The translations under genes and the position numbers were made by a program. The notes under the pieces are model-generated. The model was not told the DNA's origin. It did no database searches and saw nothing but the letters and a program-made list of their open reading frames with translations. DNA of 64,000 bases from Prorocentrum cordatum (Eukaryota; Sar; Dinophyceae; Prorocentrales; Prorocentraceae), in contig CAUYUJ010002080.1 in NCBI GenBank assembly GCA_963575745.1, positions 447,049 to 511,048 of the forward strand. The letters are read 5' to 3'. Of this stretch, positions 40,501 to 50,345 are shown piece by piece (within the stretch, counting starts at the first letter, position 1; each line of letters begins with the position of its first letter).

Positions 40501-42260
40501 GTGGTCGGCGGATGTTGTGAGAGACGTCGGAAGTTTGGGCTTCAGCCTCGCGGACGCGTCGGGGGACGCGCTCAGGCCTCACCCTTCAGCTACCGTGCGC
40601 GGCATGGCGCGGACGGGATCCATACCTTGTCGACGCGACAGAACGATTTCGCGGGGTGCTGTCCGAAGGACTCAGCTGAACGTCACACGGCTGTTGATAC
40701 GTTTTGTCGCGTTTGCTGGACTGTCGTTGCCTTGGCCAGACGCTGCGCGAGCGCGTCTCTCGATGCGAGGCGCTGCTCTGCCCGTTCTCAGGGATCAAGG
40801 CGCGGGAGGGCAGGAGGTTCACGAAGCTTTCTCCACCTTTGCGGCCAGGCGCCTCCTCGGAGTCGCGGCCGCCTACGGTGCGACGACGACGCGAGCGGCC
40901 GATCGAGCCGCGGCCGCCCGACGTTCCGGATGCCGCCTGAAGACCTCTGCGCGCGCGGTTCACTCGCTGAGGGTATCCTGTTGTGTTTCCTTGGGGGCCA
41001 CTGCGCAAGCTTTTCCTGGCGCTCGCTGCGCCCCCCTGCACAGGGGCGAAGCGTTGGCAGAGGGGCGTTTTCATTTCCGAGGTGGCGAAGGGGCGTCGTT
41101 CAAGTGTTCGACGGTCTGCCAATCGACGCGTTTGCAGCGTTACATTGCCGCCGTCGGCGCGCGTCCGTCTGGGGGACTTGCCGGTTGCCAGTCGCCGTTG
41201 GTCGGCGTCTTTCCGATCGTCCGTGTTTCTGTCGTCGCACGCGTCAGCACGCCCGCGTGGCTACGCGGCTGCGCGCGCGCCCGTCTGGGATCGCGCGCGC
41301 CTGATTGCGCGTTTGCTAGGGCCTTTGCATGGGCGCCGGCGCGGTTGCTCGAACGTTCGTTCGTTCGCCTACTGGCGCGTCCGCTGTTGAGGTTTGCTTT
41401 CCGCCCGTGTAGCCACGTCTCGAACCGCGCCCGCTTCGGCGCGGCAGCCGGCTGCGGCGGCGGCGGCGCCGCTGGCTCGCGCAGCGCGCGCCGGGCCTCG
41501 CGGCCAGAGTTATCGTTCGAGGCTGGCAAAAGGGCGTCGCCATCGCCAGTTTTCAAAAGATACTCCCCGTTTCAACGGGGGCGCGGCCGTCAGCCTTTTT
41601 TGCGGCGGGTCGACGGGCGACCTGGCGCTGCTGAGCGCAGCCGCCGTCGTGCCCCTGCTGGTCGCTGTCGCGCGCGTGACTTGAGCGCGGCCGTTGGCCG
41701 CGGTCGCGGCGGTGGCCGAATCTGGCGTTCAGACATCTTGCCCGAGTCGGAAAGGACGTCACAATCGCATCGTTGGAAAGGGCTGTCCCGATGAAAGAGG
41801 GTTGCTGTTGTCGTGGAGGCGGCGCCCCTTGCTGCTGTCGCCGTCGCGATGTTGCCGGTAGCTGTCGCGGTTGTCCTCGCGGGGCTGCCGTTGGCCACTG
41901 TCGCGGCGACGGGGCAGCTGCTGCGGCGCGCGCCGAGTCTCGCGCGCAGGCTTGGCGCATGAGTGCGCGGGCTGCCGCCGCCAGGGTGGCGCGCGCGATT
42001 GCGGTTGCGGTGCCGGGTCTTGTTCTGCCGTTGTTTGCCGTAGCGGTGATTTTGCTGTCTCCGGCCGCGGTGGATGGCGCGCCAATGTCTGCCGCCGCAA
42101 TAGCTGGGCTTCCAAGCGCAGACTGCGTGATTGTTGTTGCGCGGGCTTTTCCGCGGACGCCCGACTCGCGGCGGCGCGTGCCACCGATGGGCGCCCTTGG
42201 TCATGCCGTCTTCTTCCTTGCAGCTTCGAAGCAGGAAATGCTCGCCGACGTTTGAAAAAG
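40501..42260 (+). other. GC-rich open region, no gene recognised
   Basis: A plus frame starting upstream is open to 41794 (544 codons), and two other frames and the minus strand are open over the same DNA. No motif was found, and Arg/Ala-rich composition in all frames argues against coding. Confidence 0.35.
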
Positions 42261-42274
42261 GTGTTTTTGATCAT

Positions 42275-42490
42275 TTGCCGGCTTGCAGGAGGTCTCGGAC
42301 ACCCCCGGAGCGCGATTTCGCCGTTTTCCGCCGTTCGGAAATTCCGGGCGCCCCCGGATCACGCGTTCGTAGTTTTTTCTGTTTGTCGGAGGTGTCGGAG
42401 GCCCCCAGAGCGCATTTTCATTGTTTTTTTCTGCGGGTTGGAAAACTCGGAGGTCCTTGGAGCGCGTTTTCGCGGAGGGTTCCACAGCGC
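42275..42490 (+). repeat. ~55-60-bp degenerate tandem repeat
   Basis: About four units with GGAGGTSTCGGANGCCCCC, then GGAGCGC, then ATTTTC/GTTTTC. Non-coding by appearance. Confidence 0.65.
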
Positions 42491-42769
42491 GGACGATGAC
42501 CCAGCGCTCGCAGCACTGCGCTTGCGTGGCATGTTGGGGCCCCGCGCTGCGCAGAATGGTCTGGAGCCGCGGCAACTTGGAGCGCGCTGTAGGGCCGTCG
42601 AACGCTGCGCGGCATTTACTGCCGAGGCATTGCGACGGGCCGCGGACGAAGCTCGGGCGCGCTCGCGCGCCTCACGCGATGCAGTCGCGCGCGCGCGGCC
42701 CATGCATCCGCCAGGCACGGCGCAGCGGCGCCGCCGCATCAGTCGGCTGAGGGCGCCCGGCGGGGGAGT

Positions 42770-43700
42770 GGGCGCATCGCGTCTGCGGCGGCGTCGCTTT
42801 TGAGGCGGTTGGAGAATCCCGGGCACAATTGCTGGATAAACGCAGCGCTTCGCGGGTTGCTGGCGGCAAAATACGCGAGGGGGGGCTGGCGGCGTTTCAT
42901 TCGTCGAGGACCCGGGCAGTTGCAGGTCCGTCTGGGGGGGGCCAGATGTCGACGCACTGTTGGGGGCCACTCTTCGGGAGGTTGAATGCGACTTGAGGGG
43001 CCCCCCAGTTCTCGCAAAGTCAATGACGGAGGTGTTCGACGAGGGCGCTTAAGAGGACGCTCGCGAATTCCTCGCGGAGTTCGTGGACTCCGGGAAAGCG
43101 AGGCGGGCAGCGGCCCCTCTTTCGTTCGCGAACGCGGAGGTGGCCCAACGCGGGAGGGGGCGTTGCGGCGGACGCAAGAACGCGATGGGCGCGCGGCCGC
43201 AGACGCGCCTTCAGGCGCCGGCGTCGACGGCGGCGGGCGTTCAGATCGCGACGACGCAAAGCGCGATAGAGGAGGCGCACCGCGACTCAGAGCTAGACGA
43301 GATCCACTTGCGGGAGCGCCCCCGCGCGCGCGGCCACGAATCGGCGAGAAAGGTGGCGCTCATGTCCGCGGCGCCGGAGGTGTTGCGGCTACAGTTGAAG
43401 AGGTGGACTTGGGATGCGGCTAGACAGTGGGCACGCGAGGGCGCGCTGGGAGGCAACCGCAGGGGGGGGGGGGGGGGGGCGCCCCGCGCTTCGGAGCAGC
43501 GTCTTTCGCCGCAGAGCCACTGCGCGGGGCGGGCGCTACACGGCGCCATGCGCCAGCGCCATCGACGGTGATCAGAAGTGGTCGTTGCGGGGCGACGGGG
43601 CGGTGAGCGCTGCGCGGCATCCTGCAGAAACGGAAGGGCGGCAAGGGGCGAAAGCGCACGTGTTCGCGTACCAACGCGCGGCGGAGCCCAGAGTTGGAGC
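42770..43700 (+). pseudogene. ubiquitin-specific protease (C19)-like domain, disrupted
   Basis: Frame 2 reads LENPGHNCWINAALRGLL, the Cys box of USP peptidases, with the nucleophile Cys at 42830-42832. After a G8 run (42934-42941) the reading moves to frame 3: TLREVECDLRGPP, KSMTEVFDEGA, then a TAA at 43050-43052, then EDAREFLAEFVDSG. This is the Q-x-D-A-x-E-F-L box with TAA (one C-to-T step from CAA) at the conserved Gln. PEVLRLQLKRW at about 43374-43406 is the vLxLxLKRF box. After a G18 run (43462-43479) frame 1 gives ARGGRYTAPCA, the His box with Arg (CGC, 43534-43536) for His, then KWSLRGDGAVS and AHVFAYQRAAE, the C-terminal strand. In life it would cleave ubiquitin from proteins. The His change and the stop point to a pseudogene; the frameshifts alone could be G-run errors. 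Confidence 0.7.
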
Positions 43701-44898
43701 CCCCGGCGGGCGCGGAGACGCGCGCGCTGTAGATGTCACGAGCACCCGCAGCGCACGCGCCGCGACGCAGGCGGGGGGCGGCCGCGTGAGCGACGACCCA
43801 GCATCCGAACAGCGAAGGACATGTCGCCCACCCAGCCGCGGCCCAAAAGTGAGCAGACAGGAAGGTTGGCGCGACGCGACTGCGGCGAAGCATGCCCGAG
43901 GGCGACGCGCGAACGCTGACGGCGAGGCAGGGCGAGTCGCTGGGGCGGCGAGGGCGGAGCGGGAAGCAAGTGGCGCCGACGGCAATGGTGCGACGGTGGA
44001 GAGGGCGCGGGCAGGTCACCATAAGGGAGCGGACGCGCGCCCTGGCAGCGCGTTGAAGGATGAGGGCTGGAACGAGCGAGCGCGCGACGGCGTGGGAGAT
44101 GGCCCGGCGCAAGCTGGCCAGCCCTTGGCCGAATCGGGCGCCGGGGATCTCGCCGCGCGGATAGTCGTGGAAGCTGGCGGGCGGGGGGGGTCGAGCGGCG
44201 GCGACTCCGGGGCGCCGGCAGCACCGCCAATCCCAACGACGCGCGGGGCAGATAGCGGCGAGGCGCGCAAGCGGCGGCGGGGCGGGGCGAACAGCGGCGC
44301 GAGCGACAACGCGTCTCGCTGGGAGGCTGTGGCGGCCGCGTGGAGGGGCGGAGGTTGCGGCGCGGGGGCGGGCTGCGCTGGCGAATTCGCAGCAGGCGCG
44401 ACCGGGGCGGCAGTCGGCGGCGGCGGGGGAGCGGCGAATCAGAAGGGAGAGGGGGGGGCGCAAGCGCAGAGCGCAGGAGATGAGACAGAACGGCAAAGGC
44501 AAAGAGCGGCGTCTGGCGGGGCGACAGATCCAGAGGTCTGCTCGAATTCGATGGACGTGGACGCAGCGCCGCATGGGGGCGAGCCCCTACGGGGGACGTC
44601 GGGGGGGCGCGATGACGGCCCCCCCGCGGCGGGCGCGACGCAGAAGGCTTTCTATAACGTTGGAGTGGACGCGCCATCGAAAGACCCGCGTCGGCCCCGA
44701 GAACTCCACGCGGCAACTGCTGCGACAAGTGCGCGGCGTCACCCGACCGCGCCTGCAGACCCAGAAGATCCCGCGCAACCGTGGTCGAGAGCACTTGCCG
44801 AGGACATGGCTGTTGAGTTGCCAGCCGTGCGCTGTGCGCTTGTGGAGCGTATCTGGCAGTCGGAGGCCGTAGGGGCGTTGTGCGACCGCCCCGGGTGA
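43701..44898 (+). other. long Ala/Gly/Arg-rich extension downstream of the C19 domain
   Basis: Frame 1, which carries the end of the protease domain, stays open for nearly 1.2 kb to a TGA at 44896-44898. It is low complexity and probably disordered (GGGRGG, ANQKGEGG, DVDAAPHGGE), with a more ordered end (WSRALAEDMAVELPAVRC, then LVERIWQSEAVGALC). If the protease frames are joined this would be its C-terminal region. It may instead be incidental openness of GC-rich DNA. Confidence 0.35.
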
Positions 44899-44899
44899 G

Positions 44900-45780
44900 T
44901 TCAGTCCCGGGTTTATAGTTGCTTCGGGGCTCTATCGGGAGTCTCTCGGGCCCTCTTGGGGCGCCCTTGGCAGCGTCGCGGGCCGCTTTCATTCTGCGAC
45001 GGAGGAGGAGTCGCACATGCCAAGAAAACATACGTTTCCCCACGGGAATCGGACGCTTTGGGCTCCTTGGGCTTTTCTTCGCAAGCCTGTTGGGGGCGTC
45101 TTGGACCGCGCCGTCGGCTCCACGGGCCGTCTCGGGCCCGTCTTGGGCGCCTTCAAGCGGGCATTCGGCGATTTTGTGCTCCCTCGGGCCATCTTGGGGC
45201 GTCTCGGGAGGCCCCAAGCCGAGCCTGGGGGGCCCAGACCGCCCCAGGTGAGCTCAGAACGAGGTTGATTGTTGCTTTTGGGTGGCCGTTGGGAGCCTCC
45301 TGGGGCCCTCTGGGGGCGTCGCTGGGTCCCCCGGGAGTTTCTTCGGACGGACATTTGGAATTCTGGGTTCGAGGCCCCCCTCTTGGGCTTCACTTGGAAC
45401 CGTTTTGCGTCTCCTGGGCCCTCTCGGGGCGCCTTCGGCGGCCTCGCGGGCCGTTTGCATCGCCGCGAAGGAGGAAGAGTCGCGCAGGCCAGAAACTATG
45501 TTCCCCCACGGGAATCTGACGATTTTGGCTTATTGTGTTTCTCTTCGCTAGCTTGTTGGAGGCGTCTCGGAGCGCCTCGGCGGCTTCATGGGCCGTCTCG
45601 GGCCCATCTTGGGCGTCTTCAAGCGAGCATTCGGCGAGTTTGTGCTTTCTTGGGCCATCTTGGGGGTGTCTCGGGAGGCCCCAAGCCGAGCCCGGGGGGC
45701 CCAGACCGCCCCGGGCGAGTTCAGTCCGGGGCCGAAGTGGGCGAGGGGAGGGGCGTCAAATTGCCGGCAGGGGGCCCCCG
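44900..45780 (+). repeat. ~467-bp tandem duplication within the G-rich dispersed family
   Basis: CACGGGAATC followed by similar sequence occurs at 45041 and 45508 (467 bp apart). GYGAGYTCAG marks unit starts near 44897, 45248 and 45716. The second unit has about 115 extra bases (45330-45440) shared with 34090-34200. Confidence 0.85.
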
Positions 45781-47110
45781 GGGGGGGGGGCTCATGGGGG
45801 GTGGGGGGGGGCAATCGCACGCGTTTGGAGACCCGCATTCACCGCCGGTCTAGGCGCCTACAGTTCCGCATTCGGGTCGACGACCACAGGGTGCGCACGC
45901 GGGCATCAGAACAAGTCATTCGCGGACATTTCCCGTTGAATATTGCATATCCCACGCGCTCGCTCAAGCATGCTGGCTGCCAGTTGTCACAGAATATATG
46001 CGCCATGGCGCCCTCGACGCCCCCAGCAGTGACATTGCCCACGGGGCGTGCCAGCTGCGGCCCCAGGCCCAGCTCAGGGATGTTTGGAGAGATCTCGGGC
46101 GCGACGCGACCCTGGGGGACATCAGGTCTCGGGGCTCACACCGCCAGGCAGAGGGTCGCGAAGATCCCCAGACAAGCTCGGGGACGTCGGCGGATGCGAG
46201 TCCGTGTTTCAACAGGTGCTAGACTCAGTTGCCCCGGGGCGTTCAAGGTCACGGAGTCGCGCCTACCCTACTTAGCCTACTCCGTGGCAAGATACGCAGA
46301 GGTCTAGGGCTTACGTCTAAGTTGGGGTGCACGACTGCTGCCTATGCTTTTGCCCCCCGGGCAGCCCTGAACACAGACCCTGGATACTATATACCCCTGG
46401 GATGTTTCCAGATGTCGTTTACTTTCCTGGACAGGAATCTACAATGCACAATGCGGCCCCGAGGGCTTGGAGGTCAGTCTGGGACAATCCTAGCAATAAG
46501 GAGGAGAGGTGGAACAAAGTAGTTTCGCGTTTGCAGGCCGACATTGCCATGCTTCTGGACTTCGGGTGGGCGGCCACCACGGCCTGGACGTGGGCCTGCC
46601 TTTCCAGGAGATCGTTTAAGGTCAGACCCAGGACTGGGAACGATCAAAACATGCGCATCCAGGAGTTCAGCCATTGCACCCACCAGAAATATTGGCCCCG
46701 AGCATCTGAGCACTGTTGCGGCACAGGCGCCAAAGGCGGCGTCGACACGGGGAGACGCCCGCACCCCAGCAGCTCGCGCGATTGCCAAAGAGATGATATA
46801 GCACGGGGACAGGAGGTAGCAGGCGGACACGAAGGGGTAGGCTTCTTTCAAATGTTGGAGGTGCGGGGAGGAAGAAGAGACGGCCCCGCGTCGTTATTGG
46901 AAGCGCCACGTTCGCTGCCCTTGCCGCGCGCAGCCCCGTCATCCGCCAGCCCCGGCACGCTCGCGCCCGCGCCGAAGCAGAGTGCTCTCACATTGCGATT
47001 AAGTGACCGCCATGCTTTCAGCCGCAGGATCACGCCGTGGATGTTGTATCGGATTTTCACGGCATCCTTGACATCCAGGGCACGGTGGTCTTGCGACCGC
47101 CTTACTATGT
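45781..47110 (+). pseudogene. decayed LINE ORF2: RT thumb region
   Basis: Successive frames give DLGRDATLGDIRSRGSHRQA (about 46090-46150), then LGLTSKLGCTTAAYAFAPRA followed by LNTDPGYYIPL (about 46308-46405), then PRAWRSVWDNP and LLDFGWAATTAWTWACLS (about 46465-46605). This order (LGxD-x-tGxxRs, then ttA-x-A-x-DPgy, then W-x-W, then GW) resembles the region between RT palm and RNase H in dinoflagellate LINEs as I know them. It precedes an RNase H remnant in the same orientation. Multiple frame changes. The catalytic YxDD was not found. Confidence 0.5.
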
Positions 47111-47119
47111 CAATCAACG

Positions 47120-47610
47120 TCGCCTAGTCGGCATCGGTGCGTCTGGCGACAAGGACAGCTCCGACCTGAGGCCCAGGAGGATTCGATGGGGCCTGGCCTT
47201 GCATGACGACATTTGGCTTCAGGGGACGTTGCAGGCCCGCCCCAGGGAGGCAGACCATCGACAGGGGGGAGCTTGTTGCCGCCGTCGCTGCACTCCGAGT
47301 GCACTGTCACGTTCGCATTATCACCGACAGCAAGTCCGATTCCACAGGCTTCCATCGGGGCCAGAATTAGAATAATCCGGCGAATCCGGATATCTGGAAG
47401 CAGTTTTGGGAGGCCGCGGGGCCCAGGGAGCACCCTTTCCCCTTCCACGAGACCAAAAAGCATGAGGTGATCGAAAATGTTGATTCCGGCACCGACCACC
47501 CCGTTTTCTACGCGGCCAACCGCGGCGCCGATGCAGCTGCCGGCCGCGCGACCAAGATCTTTAAGTTCTCAGAAGGGGTTCTGGAACATGTTAGACATCC
47601 TGACGAAGAA
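47120..47610 (+). pseudogene. decayed LINE ORF2: RNase H
   Basis: Frame 1 reads QTIDRGELVAAVAALRVHCH and then VRIITDSKSD (47251-47340). This is the QTxxRxEL motif with the catalytic Glu and the I-I-T-D-S-K strand with the third catalytic Asp. After an in-frame TAG near 47368 the same frame gives NPDIWKQFWEAAG, then HETKKHEV, then FYAANRGADAAAGRA, the C-terminal gNxxAD helix. The first Asp (DGS) upstream was not identified. It is one unit with the RT thumb remnant before it. Confidence 0.65.
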
Positions 47611-48147
47611 ATGAGCCTTGTCGTGAAACGCCGAGCCCACAACAGAATTAAGCCTGGACCGAGGGCCCCGGATTTAGGATTTTTAAGGCGCAACGAGATC
47701 CCAAAGTTCGGAGGCCTTGCGAGGTCCAGAAGGCAAGCCGGGGCACGGACCTCAGGCAAAGCCTGCTGGGCCACGAAGCCCGTCGCGCCCGAATTACGAA
47801 TTTCGGGGACTCGCGAATCCCGCGGACTCAACATCCGCGTCCATCACGGTGGCACGTTGCGTTTGAAGCGCGGGGGGCGGGGCGCCCATCGGAGCCGAAG
47901 ACTCCGAGATGAATGCGGCCCCGCGACCTCACGGTGCGCAAGGCCGTCCAGAGGTTTCTTTTGGGCTTGAAACCACACGGACTTTTGCATTTCTCTTTCG
48001 GCCAGGTTGCGAATTGGCGGCGCTCCGAGACCTTGCTGCCCGCCAGGCAGGGGGCGCGCAGCCCTTCCATGCGCGGGTTCCGGGGGGCCACGGCGCGCGC
48101 GGACCTCCATTTTGGCAATATTGGAATCTTGGAGTCGAGCAAACGAG
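47611..48147 (+). other. no gene recognised
   Basis: The frame stays open after the RNase H remnant to 47970 but carries no motif. The rest is unassigned. Confidence 0.35.
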
Positions 48148-48481
48148 GAGGAGGAGGAGGAGGAGGAGGAGGAGGAGGAGGAGGAGGAGGAGGAGGAGGA
48201 GAGGGAGGAGGAGGAGGAGGAGGAGGAGGAGGAGGAGGAGGAGGAGGAGAGGAGGAGGAGGAGGAGGAGGAGGAGGGAGGAGGAGGAGGAGGAGGAGGAG
48301 GAGGAGGAGGAGGAGGAGGAGGAGGAGGAGGAGAGGAGGAGGAGGGAGGAGGAGGAGGAGGAGGAGGAGGAGGAGGGAGGAGGAGGAGGAGGAGGAGGAG
48401 GAGGAGGAGGCGGAGGAGGAAGGAGGAGGAGGAGGAAGGAGGAGGAGGAGGAGGAGAGAGAGAGAGAGAGAGAGAAAGAGA
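48148..48481 (+). repeat. (GGA)n microsatellite, ~310 bp, ending in (GA)n
   Basis: Long GGA/AGG array with few interruptions, then about 25 bp of GA. One of the longest simple tracts in the window. Confidence 0.95.
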
Positions 48482-48763
48482 GCGCCGAAAAACGTCCTGG
48501 AGGGTCGGCCCTATGAGAGCCCGGCGGGGGCGCCGGAGCGCCAGAAGGTTCACTCGCTGTAGTTGCAGGAGTGGAGGAAGCGACGCATATAGTCCACGAA
48601 GCCTTCTTCACGAGTCTTCCACCATGGTAGGTTCTGGGCCAACACCCACCATTTGGAATCGTTGTCGGTGTCGGCCACGTCGTGTAGATAAGATACAACG
48701 TCATCATGCCAAAGTTTTCTGTTGCCCGCCATGTCGGCGAAAGGCTAAGCGTAGGTCGTGTGT

Positions 48764-48953
48764 ACGGCAGGTTCGCGTCGTGTCGACCGTCGGCGACCCC
48801 GCCCGCGGCGTTTAACGTTGAACGCCGCCGGCGACCCAGAATCGGTCGATGTTGAACGATTGGACGTTGCGGGAACGGCCGATCGTTCAAGGTTGAACGA
48901 TCCCTGCGGTGTCAGAAACCAACGCTGGGGTCGACACGACGCGAACCTGCCGT
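48764..48953. mobile_element. MITE-like inverted-repeat element nested in the minus-strand LINE
   Basis: 48764-48788 and 48929-48953 are perfect 25-bp inverted repeats (ACGGCAGGTTCGCGTCGTGT on the left, continuing CGACC). The core contains further palindromes (GGCGTTTAACGTTGAACGCC with one mismatch; GAACGATC/GATCGTTC). It separates two parts of the LINE C-terminus that are normally contiguous. A relative of its right end is at 16537-16582. No target-site duplication is clear. Confidence 0.75.
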
Positions 48954-49149
48954 ATATGGGTCCCAGCTTGCAGTCAGTCGTGTCCACCTGTCGTGATCGT
49001 GGTTGGCCACGCGTACTGCGAACGCCCATTTTCGCTTGAAGTATACGCCGGTCCAATCGTCGACTCGTGCTCGTTTGGCGTGTGCCAAAGAGGTGGAGGT
49101 TCTTTTCCGTATGAAATGAACCCAAGACTCAGATCCATCGTCGTTGTGT

Positions 49150-49339
49150 CCGTCGGTTGCTGTTGTCGGTGCTGGTGTCGGTGTCGGTGTTGGTGCTGGT
49201 GCTGCTGTCAGTGCTGGTGCTGTTGTCGGTGCAGGTGCTATTGTCGGTGTTGGCGCTGTTTTCGATTGGTGTTGGTGCTGGTGCTGGTGCTGTGTTCGGT
49301 GTTGGTGTTGGTGCTGTGGTCGGTGCTGGTGCTGGTGCT

Positions 49340-49372
<33 letters not shown>

Positions 49373-49375
49373 TGG
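49150..49375 (+). repeat. GGTGCT-type hexanucleotide tract and (CGT)n
   Basis: Imperfect GGTGCT/GTCGGT repeats, then CGTCGT units (49340-49372), lying inside the decayed LINE. Related in sequence to the tract at 29326. Confidence 0.9.
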
Positions 49376-49946
49376 TGCTGTTGTCGGTCCTGGTGTCGTG
49401 CTGGATTCGGTGTCGTCGACGTCGACACGTGTACCGTTGTTGGTGTTGCAGCCGGCGCGTGTTGTCTGCCTGCTTGCTTCCAGCGTGTTCCGTTTTCTCT
49501 GCGTATTTATGATCAGTCGGAGCATGTTCCGTTGTGTTCGTTGTAGCGTGATGAGCATATTCTTGGTGAGTGTCCACGAAGAGCAACCGTACATAACGCA
49601 TGGTGTGATCGCGCCGTTGAAGAGTCGGAGTTTGCTGTGCAATGGGAGCTTTTTTGTTGGTAATTTCGCACCGTAGTTTGTGAAACATCGACCATCCAGC
49701 GGCGACCCTGTTTTTCTGCATATGTCCGTGGAAGTCGTGGAACGATAACTTTCTGCCCAAGTATTTCGTACTCCTGGTCGTTGGGTAGAATGTCTATGCG
49801 TGCACCATCTAAGACGATGTGCGTGATTGTTCTGCAAGCCCTCCGGCTGACGTTGGTGAGAATATTGGTCTTGTCGGTGTGTAGTGAGATTCCACAGCAG
49901 GATGATTTGTTCTTCAAGTCGCGCAACAAGCATGTAAGTTGGCGAA

Positions 49947-50345
49947 GGAGGAGGAGGAAGAAGAGGAGGAGGAGGAGGAAGAGGAGGACGGGGAGGACGA
50001 GGAAAGAGGAGGAGGAGGACGAGGAGGAGGAGGAGGAGAAAAAGGAGGAGGAGGAGCGAGTCAGGCATGGAAGGAGTAGAGGAGGAGGAGGAGGAGGAGG
50101 AGGAGGAGGAGGAGGAGGAGGAGCTGAGCAAAGCAGGAGGAGGACGAAGAGAAGGACGAGGAGCTGTAGAAAAGGAAGGGGGGGATGAGGAGGAGGGAGC
50201 AGAAGTGGGAGGGGCGGAGGAGGAGGATGAGGATTAGGAGGGGGAGGAGAAAGTGGAGGAGGAAGAGAGCAAACGAAGTGAAGAGCAAAGGAGGAGGAGT
50301 TGGACGACGAGGAGAAGAAGGAGGATGAGGAGGAGGAGGATCCTG
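49947..50345 (+). repeat. (GGA)n-rich region, ~400 bp
   Basis: GGAGGA arrays (49947-50010, 50066-50122) and looser GGAGGAGGA/GAGGAG sequence to 50340. Confidence 0.9.

Larger units (their letters stand above)
48550..49935 (-). pseudogene. decayed LINE ORF2 (RT C-terminal half), minus strand
   Basis: Reading leftwards from 49935: frame pieces DLKNKSSCCGISLHTDKTN and then IDILPNDQEYEILGQKV are the RT segment after the catalytic motif (gLxLn-x-x-KT, then YLG). After a frameshift near 49690 comes RCFTNYGAKL, then LRLFNGAITPCVMYGCSSW and LQRTQRNMLRLI, the thumb. 49475-49130 is interrupted by a GTGCTG-type tract. The C-terminal region resumes as ESWVHFIRKRTSTSLAHA, DDWTGVYFKRKWAFAVRVA and RWTRLTASWDP (49130-48955), is cut by an inverted-repeat element, and ends as KLWHDDVVSYLHDV and WWKTREEGFVDYM (48715-48565). 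The catalytic part lies beyond a (GGA)n block and was not found. This family differs from the intact LINE (no RNase H seen). Confidence 0.7.

Noticed and set aside
40160-41794. 544-residue protein
   Set aside because: Starts in dispersed repeat sequence, Arg/Ala-rich, with other frames equally open and no motif.
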